Positions 1 to 6,691 of a DNA stretch of 8,055 bases are shown piece after piece (the stretch's first letter is position 1; every line of letters starts with the position of its first letter). This DNA comes from Deltaproteobacteria bacterium (GTDB lineage: Bacteria > Desulfobacterota > Binatia > Binatales > Binataceae). Location of the stretch: assembly GCA_021799555.1 (NCBI GenBank), contig JAJZAG010000172.1:1-8055 (forward strand). Direction: 5' to 3'. Made by a program: the position numbers and the translations under genes. The notes beneath the pieces were generated by a model, which had not been told where the DNA came from, made no database searches, and worked only from the letters and a program-made list of their open reading frames with translations.

Positions 1-118
1 CAAGCCTGCGATCGAAAGTTCGATAGACATGCCGGATTGATTCCGGGAAAATGCTCCTGCTCAGGTTTGTCAAGCCTCGCTAGCGAGGTTCGCTCAGTGC
101 CGTTCGACGGAGGAATCG
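1..118. other. Intergenic leader region with three inverted repeats
   Basis: I see no convincing gene in this edge segment. It holds three short perfect inverted repeats: ATCGAA/TTCGAT at 11-24 with a 2-base spacer, CCGGA/TCCGG at 32-46 with a 5-base loop, and the 14-base palindrome CCTCGCTAGCGAGG at 75-88. The heptamer CAAGCCT occurs at 1-7 and again at 71-77. A perfect TTGACA lies on the minus strand (68-73), but no good -10 box follows it. No + strand promoter for the downstream gene is convincing either. Confidence 0.5.
75..88. promoter_or_regulatory. 14-bp perfect palindrome upstream of the NHL-type gene
   Basis: CCTCGCTAGCGAGG is a perfect palindrome ending 30 bases before the start codon at 119. 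It extends by a G-T and an A-T pair at 73-74/89-90. It could be an operator for a dimeric regulator, or a small hairpin in the mRNA leader; the sequence cannot tell which. There is no T tract after it, so it does not look like a terminator. Confidence 0.3.
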
Positions 119-1120
119 ATGCATCGTAGCGATGTTTGTTCGGCGCCGCGCTCGCGAATCGCGCGACCCTTCATCATGTCTGGCGCGTTGGCGGTGATGC
201 TCGCGATCTCTTCCGCCTTTGCGCCGCCGGTATGGGCGTTGTCGGCACTATGGATCGCGAACAACAGCTCCAACAATCTCGAGGTATTTGGAAAGAAGCA
301 ACAGACAATAACCGGAGTTGCACATCCGGGCGAAGTCGCAACATCGGGTAGCCCGTTAGGCATCGCATTCGATCGCAAGGCCAATCTATGGACCACGATC
401 GGAGGCACCGAGCTCCAGGAATTTACCAAACGGACATTGGCGCGGATGCAAAGAGCGCCGTCGCCGTCGGCGGTGGTCACAAGTACGTCATTCGAGAAAC
501 TTGTTGGATGCAACTTCGACAGGGCCGGCAACCTCTGGATAGCTGACGCTGCGGGGTCGATCCATGAGTTGAGCGCCACTCAGTTGAACGCCGGAACCGC
601 GCTAGTCGTGCCGGCGGCGGAACTTACGGCGCCGGGTCATTTTGTATCGCCGCAGTTCGTGGCCTTCGACAAAACCGGGAATCTGTGGGTATCAGATGAG
701 AACGCCAATGCGGTCTTCGAATTCACCCCGAATCAACTCCAGTCTGGCGGCGATGAAGTTCCGCGGGTGCTCAACACGGGACTGGCTTTGCCGGGAGAGT
801 TGGCCTTCGATCGAAAGGGGAATCTCTGGGTTGCGAATTTTGGCGCTGCTGACGCGGCTGAATTCTCGAAATCGAGCTTGGCGGGTGGCGGAAGTCCGGC
901 ACCGATCGCGACGATTGTCAGCCGCAACAATATCCTGAACGGCGCCTGGGGTCTCGCCTTCGATCAAACCAACGATTTGTGGATCGCAAATTACAACACC
1001 GGTGCGGTTATGAAGTTCGGACCGGCGCAGCTCCTCATGAAGCATCCGCTGCTGCCCAAGGTATTCATCCTCGGCGCGCAAAATTTCGCCTACCAAATCA
1101 CCTTCGGCCCTACGCCGTAA
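119..1120 (+). CDS. Secreted NHL-type beta-propeller protein
   Basis: This is a predicted exported protein of 333 residues. The start is chosen because GGAGGA (109-114) lies 4 bases upstream; an internal ATG at 176 has no such site. Residues 1-40 look like a Sec signal peptide: arginines in the n-region, a hydrophobic run at about 20-36, and a likely cleavage site after VWA (residue 40). The mature part has repeats centred on F-D-x-x-x-N/D-L-W at residues 84, 133, 183, 230 and 281 (period 47-51), each ending in a strand such as E-F and then a Q/S-L turn. An incomplete copy at 43-58 (LWIANN, then LEVFG) plus the last strand FAYQITFGP would complete a sixth blade. The period and motif fit NHL or streptogramin-lyase-like propellers, but I see no catalytic motif, so a binding or scaffolding role is more likely than an enzyme. 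It stands alone, facing a tRNA gene. Ligand and function are unknown. Confidence 0.85.
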   Translation: MHRSDVCSAPRSRIARPFIMSGALAVMLAISSAFAPPVWALSALWIANNSSNNLEVFGKKQQTITGVAHPGEVATSGSPLGIAFDRKANLWTTIGGTELQEFTKRTLARMQRAPSPSAVVTSTSFEKLVGCNFDRAGNLWIADAAGSIHELSATQLNAGTALVVPAAELTAPGHFVSPQFVAFDKTGNLWVSDENANAVFEFTPNQLQSGGDEVPRVLNTGLALPGELAFDRKGNLWVANFGAADAAEFSKSSLAGGGSPAPIATIVSRNNILNGAWGLAFDQTNDLWIANYNTGAVMKFGPAQLLMKHPLLPKVFILGAQNFAYQITFGPTP

Positions 1121-1166
1121 GCGTGCGGAGCTGCGATGCGATTGTGGGAGTTCTCGGCGCTTGGAA

Positions 1167-1242
1167 TGGTGGGCAGGGAGTGAATCGAACACTCGACACG
1201 AAGATTTTCAGTCTTCTGCTCTACCGACTGAGCTACCTGCCC
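1167..1242 (-). tRNA. tRNA-Phe (GAA), CCA encoded
   Basis: Read on the minus strand, a full cloverleaf forms. The acceptor stem is GGGCAGG (1242-1236) with CCTGCCC (1177-1171). A D-arm with GCTC/GAGC, an anticodon stem GAAGA/TCTTC enclosing loop CTGAAAA (anticodon GAA), and a T-arm GAGTG-TTCGATT-CACTC complete the fold. The 3' end ACCA is encoded at 1170-1167. The D-arm and anticodon region closely resemble E. coli tRNA-Phe. It lies downstream of the gshB operon on the same strand and converges on the propeller gene, with 46 bases between them. Confidence 0.97.
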
Positions 1243-1257
1243 ACCGTGGCGGAAAGT

Positions 1258-1272
1258 GCGCGCTCCGCGCGC
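1258..1272. other. GC-only hairpin between gshB and tRNA-Phe
   Basis: GCGCGC at 1258-1263 and GCGCGC at 1267-1272 form a 6-bp stem with a 3-base loop. On the minus strand the hairpin is followed by ACTTTCC, a poor T tract, so it is at best a weak terminator of the gshB operon. It could equally be a leader structure of the tRNA-Phe precursor. Confidence 0.3.
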
Positions 1273-1288
1273 TGGTCTTGAGCGATCA

Positions 1289-1317
1289 TTCGTACCCATA
1301 GTCGGGCGCGCATGCAA
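1289..1317 (-). promoter_or_regulatory. Weak candidate promoter for tRNA-Phe
   Basis: On the minus strand, TTGCAT (1317-1312) and TACGAA (1294-1289) are separated by 17 bases. The expected transcription start is about 40 bases before the tRNA. The -35 matches well at its first three bases, but the -10 shares only three bases with TATAAT. The tRNA could also be read through from gshB. Confidence 0.25.
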
Positions 1318-1359
1318 CCGGCGCGCGCAGGTTTCGGAGCGATACCGGCGGCATTCGCG

Positions 1360-2319
1360 CTAGCGCGAGAGCCGCTCGCATCGCGCTTCGACGAAGTCCG
1401 CCACCTTCGCTTCGAGGCTCACGCCGTCGAGCCGATCGATTTCTTGAACTCCGGTCGGGCTCGTGACGTTTACCTCGGTCAGAAAATCGCCGATGATGTC
1501 GAGCCCGACAAAATACAGGCCGTCGCGCGCAAGCCGCGGCTTGAGCATCGCGCAAATCTCACGATCGCGCGCGGTAATCTGTGCTTTTACGCAGGTTCCG
1601 CCGACATGGATATTTCCGCGATGGTCGTCTTCGCGCGGCACGCGCAGCGTGCCGCCGATCGGTTCACCGTTGAGGACGATAAGGCGCTTGTCGCCGGCGC
1701 GGACCTCCGGAATGTATCGTTGCGCCATGATCGGGCGCGTTTCGAAGCGGGTGATAGTATCGAGAATCGCGCCCAGGTTGCGATCGGAGACGTGCACGAA
1801 GAAAATGCCTTCGCCGCCATGTCCGTCGAGCGGTTTGACGATCATCTCACCGCCTTGCTCGGCCATGAATTTGCGCAGCCGCGCAGTTTCGTAGGTGACG
1901 AGCGTCGGTGGAATCGCGCCGGGAAAATTCAGCGCGTAGAGCTTTTCGTTGGCTTCGCGCAGTCCGGCCGGGCTATTAAGCACGAAGGTTCGCCGCGAAT
2001 CCGCCAGGCTGAGGAGCATCGTCGCGTATAGATAGTTCGCGTCCGCCGGAGGATCCTTGCGCATCCAGACCGCGGCGAAATGCTCGATCGCATAGTCGTC
2101 GCCTTCGTCGAGGTAGCGATAATGTGGTGTCGCGCGCATCACCTCGCAGCGCCGCGCGCGCATCATCACCTGCGTCCCGCGTGCGTAAATATCCTGCAAA
2201 CCAACGAAGTACACCTCATGTCCGCGTTTGAGCGATTCGAGCATGAAGGCGAACGTGGTGTCCTTGTCGACGAGGACTCTCTCGATCGGGTCCATTATGA
2301 AAGCGAACTTGTGCGGCAC
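1360..2319 (-). CDS. gshB: Glutathione synthetase
   Basis: This enzyme joins gamma-glutamylcysteine and glycine using ATP, the second step of glutathione synthesis, in the cytosol. With a GTG start at 2319 the product is 319 residues, close to the 315 of E. coli GshB. The N-terminus (FAFIMDP at 5-11) aligns with the E. coli start. Further matches are WMRKDPP (85-91), the ATP-grasp loop KPLDGHGGEGIF (162-173), GDKR (209-212), the glycine-rich RGNIHVGG (234-241), and the C-terminal GLDIIGD plus TEVNVTSPTG (272-290), which carries metal and ATP ligands. The reading frame stays open upstream to 2502, but that part overlaps rsmE and is arginine-rich nonsense. GTG at 2319 has GGAGGAG 8 bases upstream. 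It follows rsmE by 26 bases and is co-directional; the same rsmE-gshB order occurs in E. coli. Glutathione production by this organism is therefore likely, though gshA is not in the window. Confidence 0.96.
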   Translation of the reverse strand: MPHKFAFIMDPIERVLVDKDTTFAFMLESLKRGHEVYFVGLQDIYARGTQVMMRARRCEVMRATPHYRYLDEGDDYAIEHFAAVWMRKDPPADANYLYATMLLSLADSRRTFVLNSPAGLREANEKLYALNFPGAIPPTLVTYETARLRKFMAEQGGEMIVKPLDGHGGEGIFFVHVSDRNLGAILDTITRFETRPIMAQRYIPEVRAGDKRLIVLNGEPIGGTLRVPREDDHRGNIHVGGTCVKAQITARDREICAMLKPRLARDGLYFVGLDIIGDFLTEVNVTSPTGVQEIDRLDGVSLEAKVADFVEARCERLSR

Positions 2320-2327
2320 TCGGGACT

Positions 2328-2334
2328 CTCCTCC
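2328..2334 (-). promoter_or_regulatory. Ribosome binding site that fixes the gshB GTG start
   Basis: Minus-strand GGAGGAG lies in the rsmE-gshB gap, 8 bases before the GTG at 2319. It decides against the longer open frame that starts at 2502 inside rsmE. Confidence 0.8.
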
Positions 2335-2345
2335 GTATCGATTCA

Positions 2346-3083
2346 CTATACTCCGCTTGCCAGCCATTGCGCTGCTATTGCAATTGCTGCGATCACGGCG
2401 GTCTCGCTGCGCAACCGGTTGGGTCCGAGTCCCGCGGCGATAAATCCCGCCTGTGAAGCCAGTGCGCGCTCGTCCGCGTCGAAATCGCCCTCGGGGCCGC
2501 ACGCGATCAGAATCGCGCGAGGGCGCTCGCGTTCGAGGATCGCGCCTGCCGGCTCAGCTCCGGGCGTGCAGATCAGTCGGATGCCGCCAAAAGTTGGATC
2601 GCGGCGTGCCGCACTGACCAGGCCCGCAAAATCGATCGCCTCGTGCACTCGCATCGGTGGCACTGCCATACTTTGTTTGGCGGCCGCGATCGCTAGCCGA
2701 TTCCATCGCGCGATACGCTCAGCGCCGGGCGCTCGTACCAAGCCGCGAGCGCAAACCACCGGCCATAATGATGTCGCGCCCAGCTCGGCGGCCTTCTCGG
2801 TAAGAAAATCCATTCGCGGACCTTTGATGATCGCGGGTGCGATGATTAGCTCCGGACGCGATTTTGCCGCGTGCAGCGCAAGGATGCGAAGTTCAGCGAC
2901 CGCGTGTCCGTAACGTTCGAGCCGCGCTGAATACTCCGCGCCGCTTGCGTCGATTAGAGTTACCGTGTCGCTGGGCGCGACTCGCGCTACGTCGCGCATA
3001 TGGTGCGCCTCGGCGCCGGTAATTCGGGCGATTCCATCCGGCCCGGGCGCCGCGTCGAGAGCGAATCGTGGCGGAGTTTTCAT
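2346..3083 (-). CDS. rsmE: 16S rRNA (uracil-1498-N3)-methyltransferase
   Basis: RsmE methylates N3 of U1498 in helix 44 of 16S rRNA, using S-adenosylmethionine, on the assembled 30S subunit. The 245-residue product matches the usual length (243 in E. coli). The N-terminal PUA-like part has ITGAEAHHMRDVARV (21-35). The SPOUT domain shows KGPRMDFLTEKAAELG (87-102), RW with AAKQS (126-138), GPEGDF (196-201) and LGPNRLRSETA (219-229), which build the trefoil-knot SAM site. The usual motif is GPEGG; the aspartate at residue 200 replaces the second glycine, a variant I believe occurs in other RsmE branches. The start ATG overlaps the prmA stop as ATGA, so the two are translationally coupled. The gene ends in TAG followed directly by TGA. 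It sits between prmA and gshB in one operon. Confidence 0.95.
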   Translation of the reverse strand: MKTPPRFALDAAPGPDGIARITGAEAHHMRDVARVAPSDTVTLIDASGAEYSARLERYGHAVAELRILALHAAKSRPELIIAPAIIKGPRMDFLTEKAAELGATSLWPVVCARGLVRAPGAERIARWNRLAIAAAKQSMAVPPMRVHEAIDFAGLVSAARRDPTFGGIRLICTPGAEPAGAILERERPRAILIACGPEGDFDADERALASQAGFIAAGLGPNRLRSETAVIAAIAIAAQWLASGV

Positions 3084-3976
3084 CGCGCGAACCTAAGCGT
3101 GGCCCAACCTCGACTGCGCGACTCGGAAACGAATCGTAGCATCGGGCGATAGGCTCGAATTACGCCTCGCGATTCGCTGGCGAGAATTCCGCTCAGAACC
3201 AGGTTCCCGCCGGGTGCGAGACGGCACGCAAGTTCAGGCGCCATTTCAATAAGTACGCCGGCCAGGATGTTCGCGACGATCAAATCGAAACGCCCACGTA
3301 GTGAATGCAGCGGAATCGCCGAGAAACGGATCGCCCGGCTCGCTCCGTTATGGTCAGCATTATCGCGCGCATTTTCCAGCGCGTCGGCGTCGATATCGAT
3401 CGCGACAACTCGCGTTGCCCCGAGGATCCTGAGCGCAATCGCCAGCAATCCCGACCCGGTACCAACGTCGAGTGCGCTGCGGGCGGTTTGAGAGTCAGAA
3501 GTTATCGTCTCGATAGCGCGCAGTGCTCCAGCGGTCGAAGGATGGTGCCCTGTCCCGAAGGCGCGTGCTGGTTCGATGACAATCGTCTTGCGACCTCGCT
3601 CGGTCTTCCGATCCCACGGCGGCGCGATCAGGAAAGTTCGTCCGACGCGAAATGGCCGAAACCGATCTTGCCACATTGTAGCCCATCCGGGATCGTTGAT
3701 CCGGCGCGGGGCAACCAGAGGTTCTCCCGTTGCCAGCATCCCCGAATGGCGCATGGCAGAGCGGATGCGCGCGAGCTTGCGGGACCCAAGTTGAGAAAAG
3801 AATGCCTCGAGGGTAACGACGGGACGCGGGCGCTCATTGGGGCGTGCGAGCTCCGCGACGGCGCATCCGAGCGCGCCGTTCGCGACCAATAATCCGGCGG
3901 CCTCGTCCGCCATTGCGGAGGGAGTGCGAAACACGGCCTTGGTATACGATCGAGCGATGCGCGTCGGATTGGTCAT
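3080..3976 (-). CDS. prmA: Ribosomal protein L11 methyltransferase
   Basis: PrmA trimethylates ribosomal protein L11 using S-adenosylmethionine. With ATG at 3976 the product has 298 residues (293 in E. coli). An N-terminal L11-binding domain covers about 1-95. A linker with W-x-x-R-F-R-P-F follows, then EPARAFGTGHHPST (135-148), a PrmA signature. The Rossmann SAM loop is LDVGTGSGLLAI (169-180), the acidic end of strand two is AIDID (192-196), and the catalytic-type motif is VANILAG (234-240). A TTG at 3988 in frame would add four residues, but a candidate -10 box (TAAAAT, 3996-3991) would place transcription start near 3984, downstream of that TTG, so the ATG is preferred. No clear Shine-Dalgarno precedes either start, so the mRNA may have a very short leader. 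It is the first gene of the prmA-rsmE-gshB operon, divergent from the phosphodiesterase gene. Confidence 0.94.
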   Translation of the reverse strand: MTNPTRIARSYTKAVFRTPSAMADEAAGLLVANGALGCAVAELARPNERPRPVVTLEAFFSQLGSRKLARIRSAMRHSGMLATGEPLVAPRRINDPGWATMWQDRFRPFRVGRTFLIAPPWDRKTERGRKTIVIEPARAFGTGHHPSTAGALRAIETITSDSQTARSALDVGTGSGLLAIALRILGATRVVAIDIDADALENARDNADHNGASRAIRFSAIPLHSLRGRFDLIVANILAGVLIEMAPELACRLAPGGNLVLSGILASESRGVIRAYRPMLRFVSESRSRGWATLRFAR

Positions 3977-3990
3977 CGGAGCCGGCAAAG

Positions 3991-3996
3991 ATTTTA
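3991..3996 (-). promoter_or_regulatory. Candidate -10 box of the prmA operon
   Basis: Minus-strand TAAAAT within CGCGTAAAAT (4000-3991) matches five of six bases of TATAAT. No recognisable -35 hexamer lies 16-18 bases upstream. If used, transcription would start about 8 bases before the prmA ATG, giving a nearly leaderless mRNA. Confidence 0.35.
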
Positions 3997-4071
3997 CGCG
4001 AGATTAAGCCGCGAGGGCATCGGCGCGGCCGCATCACCCGAATACGCTGTGGAGACATGGAGAGGTTGCGA

Positions 4072-4101
4072 TTGCCGATCCGAGCCGGCTCCGCGTAAAA
4101 T
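4072..4101 (+). promoter_or_regulatory. Candidate promoter of the phosphodiesterase-dnaG operon
   Basis: TTGCCG (4072-4077) and TAAAAT (4096-4101) are 18 bases apart. The start of transcription would be near 4108, leaving a leader of about 28 bases before the ATG at 4136. The palindrome GAGCCGGCTC (4082-4091) lies in the spacer and could bind a regulator. Confidence 0.45.
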
Positions 4102-4135
4102 TCTATTGCCCCATCATGAGTGCGGAAACCAGATA

Positions 4136-4828
4136 ATGAGCTCGCGGGTCCTGAACATCGCCCATCGCGGCGCCAGCAAGGCATTTCCGGAGAACACCAT
4201 CGCGGCGTTTCGCGCCGCCTGCGCCGCAGGCGCCGACATGTGCGAACTCGACGTGCAGCCCTCGCGCGACGGAGTAATCGTCGTGATCCATGACGACACC
4301 GTCGATCGAACCACCGACGGACACGGCGCAGTTTCCTCTCTGACCCTCGAGGAGTTAAAGCGTCTCGACGCGGGAGGCGGTGAGAGGATTCCTACTCTTG
4401 ACGAAGTTTTCGCCGCGACGGCGGGGCGATGCGGGCTTAACGTCGAGCTGAAGGCGGCCGGGATCGAGCGCAAAGTTGCCGCAATCATGCGCAAGTGGAA
4501 CGCGGCGGAGACCTCGATGGTGTCGAGCTTCGACTGGGGAACGCTGGAAGCGATGCGCGCCATCGCACCTGAGATACGCGCGGGAGTGCTCGCCGAGAAG
4601 AAGCCGCAGCGGATGCTCGAGGCGGCGGCGCGGATGGCGGCATACGCGGTCAATCCGCGTTTCGACCTTGCCGATTCCGAACTGTGCGTGGCCGCACACA
4701 AGCAAGGCTGCAAAGTTCTGGTCTGGACCGTCGATAGCTTGGAGGTGATGCGCAAGCTGATTGCGGCCGGTGTGGACGGAATCATGAGCAATTACCCCGA
4801 CCGGGTACGAGCGATGCTGGGCGCGTAA
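4136..4828 (+). CDS. Glycerophosphodiester phosphodiesterase
   Basis: The enzyme splits glycerophosphodiesters, from phospholipid turnover, into sn-glycerol 3-phosphate and an alcohol, using a divalent metal. The 230-residue product has no signal peptide and resembles the cytosolic UgpQ type (247 residues in E. coli). Family motifs are AHRGA (9-13) with catalytic His10 and Arg11, FPENT (17-21), ELDVQ (37-41) with metal ligands Glu37 and Asp39, VIHDDTVDRTT (50-60) with catalytic His52, and NVELK (102-106) with a further ligand Glu104. The C-terminus has the expected VWTVDS and GVDGIMSNYPD. The open frame extends to 4049, but the upstream part matches nothing in the family. ATG at 4136 places HRGA at the usual distance, and GGA at 4124-4126 is a weak ribosome site. 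Its TAA overlaps the dnaG ATG by one base. Substrate preference cannot be told from the sequence. Confidence 0.93.
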   Translation: MSSRVLNIAHRGASKAFPENTIAAFRAACAAGADMCELDVQPSRDGVIVVIHDDTVDRTTDGHGAVSSLTLEELKRLDAGGGERIPTLDEVFAATAGRCGLNVELKAAGIERKVAAIMRKWNAAETSMVSSFDWGTLEAMRAIAPEIRAGVLAEKKPQRMLEAAARMAAYAVNPRFDLADSELCVAAHKQGCKVLVWTVDSLEVMRKLIAAGVDGIMSNYPDRVRAMLGA

Positions 4829-6597
4829 TGGGACGAATCAGCGACGACAAGATCGAAGAGGTTCGGGCCCGCGCCGACATCGTCGAGATTATAGGTGCCC
4901 ATGTTCGGCTGCGGCGCACAGGCCGCAACTATACCGGTCTCTGCCCGTTTCACCAGGAAAAAACGCCCTCGTTTTCGGTCAACCCCGAGCGCGGATTCTT
5001 CCACTGCTTCGGCTGCGGCGCGGGTGGAACGGTATTCAACTTCATCATGAAGACGGAGGGGCTTACTTTCCCCGAGGCGGTGAGGCAGATGGCGCGCCGC
5101 TACGGAGTCGAACTGCCGCAGGCCGAGTATGGGGAGGGTCCGAGTGCGGGAGCGCGCGACGCGCTCTTTCGGGCCAACGAAATCGCCGCCGAGTTCTTCG
5201 AGCGTGCGCTGTGGAAGAGCGCCGAAGGCGCGGCCGCGCGGAAGTACCTGGAGGCGCGAGGAATCACTGCCGCAACGGCGCATGCATTCAAGCTCGGCTT
5301 CGCTCCGGCCGAGCCGGTGTGGTTATCCAGAGCGCTCGAAAAACGCGGACTCGCGGCCGCAGGCGCAACGGTCGGGCTTTTGAAGAGCGAGTCCGCTGGG
5401 ATGCGCGATATGTTCCGGGCGCGCGTGATGTTCCCGATTCGTGATGTGCAGGGACGCGTCGTCGCATTCGGCGGCAGGGCTCTCGACGATAGAAAGCCGA
5501 AATATCTGAACTCGCCCGAGTCGCCGCTCTACTCAAAGACGCGCACGCTGTACGGGCTATTCGAATCGCGGGCCGCGATCGCGGCTAAGGATCGCGCGAT
5601 TCTTGTCGAGGGCTACATCGACGCAATCATGCTCTGGCAGACCGGCTTCAAAGAGACGGTCGCCGGATGCGGTACGGCGCTCACCGTCGAACAATTGCGG
5701 ATGCTCAGCCGGCACACGCGCAATGTGCTCGCATGCTTTGACGGAGACAGCGCGGGGCGCAAGGCCTCGCTGCGTGCGCTCGAGATATTTCTGCAAGCGG
5801 GATTGCTGGGGCGGGGGATTTTCCTTCCCGCCGGATCAGACCCCGACACGTTTATCCGCGAGGGCGGGGCCGAAGAATTCGCGCGGCTTGCCGATTCGGC
5901 GGAACTGCTGATCGACTATTTTCTTTCGGCGCAAGCCGATTCGGCTGGCCGTTCGTTAGCCGGACGCGCGCAAGCCGCGGAGCGAGTGGCGGCGATGCTG
6001 CGGATGGTTTCGAACAACTTTGAGTTCGACATGCTCGCACGCAAGGCCGCGCCGCTGCTCGGCGTAGGCGAAGAACTCCTGCGCCGTGAAGCTCGCCGTC
6101 CCGGACACGTTCAATGGCCTCAAGCACCTGCCACGGTGCCCACAAAGCCGCGAGCGGTAGCCGATGCGGGCACGCGCGCCGAGATTGGATTAATCGCGAT
6201 CGCGCTGTTGCATCCCGAGCTTCGCATCGAAATTGCCGCGGCCGCACCCGAGCGGAATTACGCAAACCTTGAGCTTGCGCAGGCCCTGATGACCGTATGC
6301 ACCAGCGAGGAACCGCATGAGGCGATGGTCGGGTGGGCTGCTCGGAACCTTACCGCGGAACAGCAGGCAACGGTCGCGGAGATGGCGGTTGGCGATTTTG
6401 TGACAACCCGCGAGAGAGCGCGCTCTCTCGCCGCCGACTATCTGACCGCCTTGGAGCGGCGCCGTCGAGTGCGCGAGGTCGAGTCTCTTAACCGCAGTGC
6501 CCGCGCGTCGTCAGCCTCGCGCGAGGGCGAAGATCGGGCCGCAGCGGCGGCGCAGGCGGTGATTTCGCTCAGGCGGGAATCGGAAACGCGGCGATGA
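4828..6597 (+). CDS. dnaG: DNA primase
   Basis: DnaG makes the RNA primers for leading- and lagging-strand DNA synthesis at the replication fork and binds the DnaB helicase. The 589 residues match the family (581 in E. coli). Domain one is the CHC2 zinc finger with Cys39, His42, Cys60 and Cys63. The catalytic core carries GRVVAFGGR (209-217) and KYLNSPE (225-231). The TOPRIM fold has EGYID (Glu261, Asp265) and DGDSAGRKA (Asp305, Asp307), the metal-binding acidic residues. The rest, from about 430, is an alanine- and arginine-rich helical region, as expected for the fast-evolving helicase-binding domain. The start codon overlaps the upstream stop as TAATG and lacks a clear Shine-Dalgarno, so it is probably translated by coupling. 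The familiar neighbours rpsU and rpoD are absent on both sides; a tRNA gene follows instead. Confidence 0.98.
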   Translation: MGRISDDKIEEVRARADIVEIIGAHVRLRRTGRNYTGLCPFHQEKTPSFSVNPERGFFHCFGCGAGGTVFNFIMKTEGLTFPEAVRQMARRYGVELPQAEYGEGPSAGARDALFRANEIAAEFFERALWKSAEGAAARKYLEARGITAATAHAFKLGFAPAEPVWLSRALEKRGLAAAGATVGLLKSESAGMRDMFRARVMFPIRDVQGRVVAFGGRALDDRKPKYLNSPESPLYSKTRTLYGLFESRAAIAAKDRAILVEGYIDAIMLWQTGFKETVAGCGTALTVEQLRMLSRHTRNVLACFDGDSAGRKASLRALEIFLQAGLLGRGIFLPAGSDPDTFIREGGAEEFARLADSAELLIDYFLSAQADSAGRSLAGRAQAAERVAAMLRMVSNNFEFDMLARKAAPLLGVGEELLRREARRPGHVQWPQAPATVPTKPRAVADAGTRAEIGLIAIALLHPELRIEIAAAAPERNYANLELAQALMTVCTSEEPHEAMVGWAARNLTAEQQATVAEMAVGDFVTTRERARSLAADYLTALERRRRVREVESLNRSARASSASREGEDRAAAAAQAVISLRRESETRR

Positions 6598-6660
6598 AGC
6601 AATGGCAGAGTCCTCAAACGAATTTTGCTCGCACCACTTATACCCTGCGCCGCGAATTGG

Positions 6661-6666
6661 TAGAAT
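6661..6666 (+). promoter_or_regulatory. Candidate -10 box for the CAU tRNA
   Basis: TAGAAT matches five of six bases of TATAAT and lies 25 bases before the tRNA 5' end, giving a short precursor leader of about 19 bases. The region 16-18 bases upstream (TTATAC) is a poor -35. Readthrough from dnaG is an alternative. Confidence 0.35.
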
Positions 6667-6691
6667 CAAGGGTCGCTCGATGCATTTTCAA

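Noticed and set aside
1..30. Possible divergent minus-strand start (MSIELSIAGL) at 30
   Set aside because: It has a TTGACA upstream but no good -10 and no Shine-Dalgarno, with only ten codons visible.
2..40. Possible end of an upstream gene (KPAIESSIDMPD then stop) on the + strand
   Set aside because: Twelve codons at the edge are too few to judge; another frame is also open here.
1167..1242. tRNA-Phe as an integration site for a mobile element
   Set aside because: No copy of the tRNA 3' end occurs elsewhere in the window and no integrase is present.
1312..2031. Long + strand open frame of 239 codons opposite gshB
   Set aside because: It lies antisense to gshB, whose protein is unmistakable, and its translation matches no family; GC-rich third positions keep antisense frames open.
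2320..2502. N-terminal extension of gshB to 2502
   Set aside because: It would overlap rsmE by more than 150 bases, encodes an arginine-rich tail unlike the family, and a strong ribosome site supports GTG at 2319.
2080..2913. Long + strand open frame of 277 codons opposite rsmE and gshB
   Set aside because: It is antisense to two well-supported genes, with low-complexity A/R/S-rich translation and no ribosome site.
3957..4007. Short + frame beginning MRVGLVIGAGK before prmA
   Set aside because: It stops after 16 codons and overlaps the prmA start; the resemblance to a nucleotide-binding N-terminus is probably chance.
4114..4791. Minus-strand open frame of 225 codons opposite the phosphodiesterase
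   Set aside because: It is a shadow of the phosphodiesterase gene; all catalytic motifs are on the + strand.
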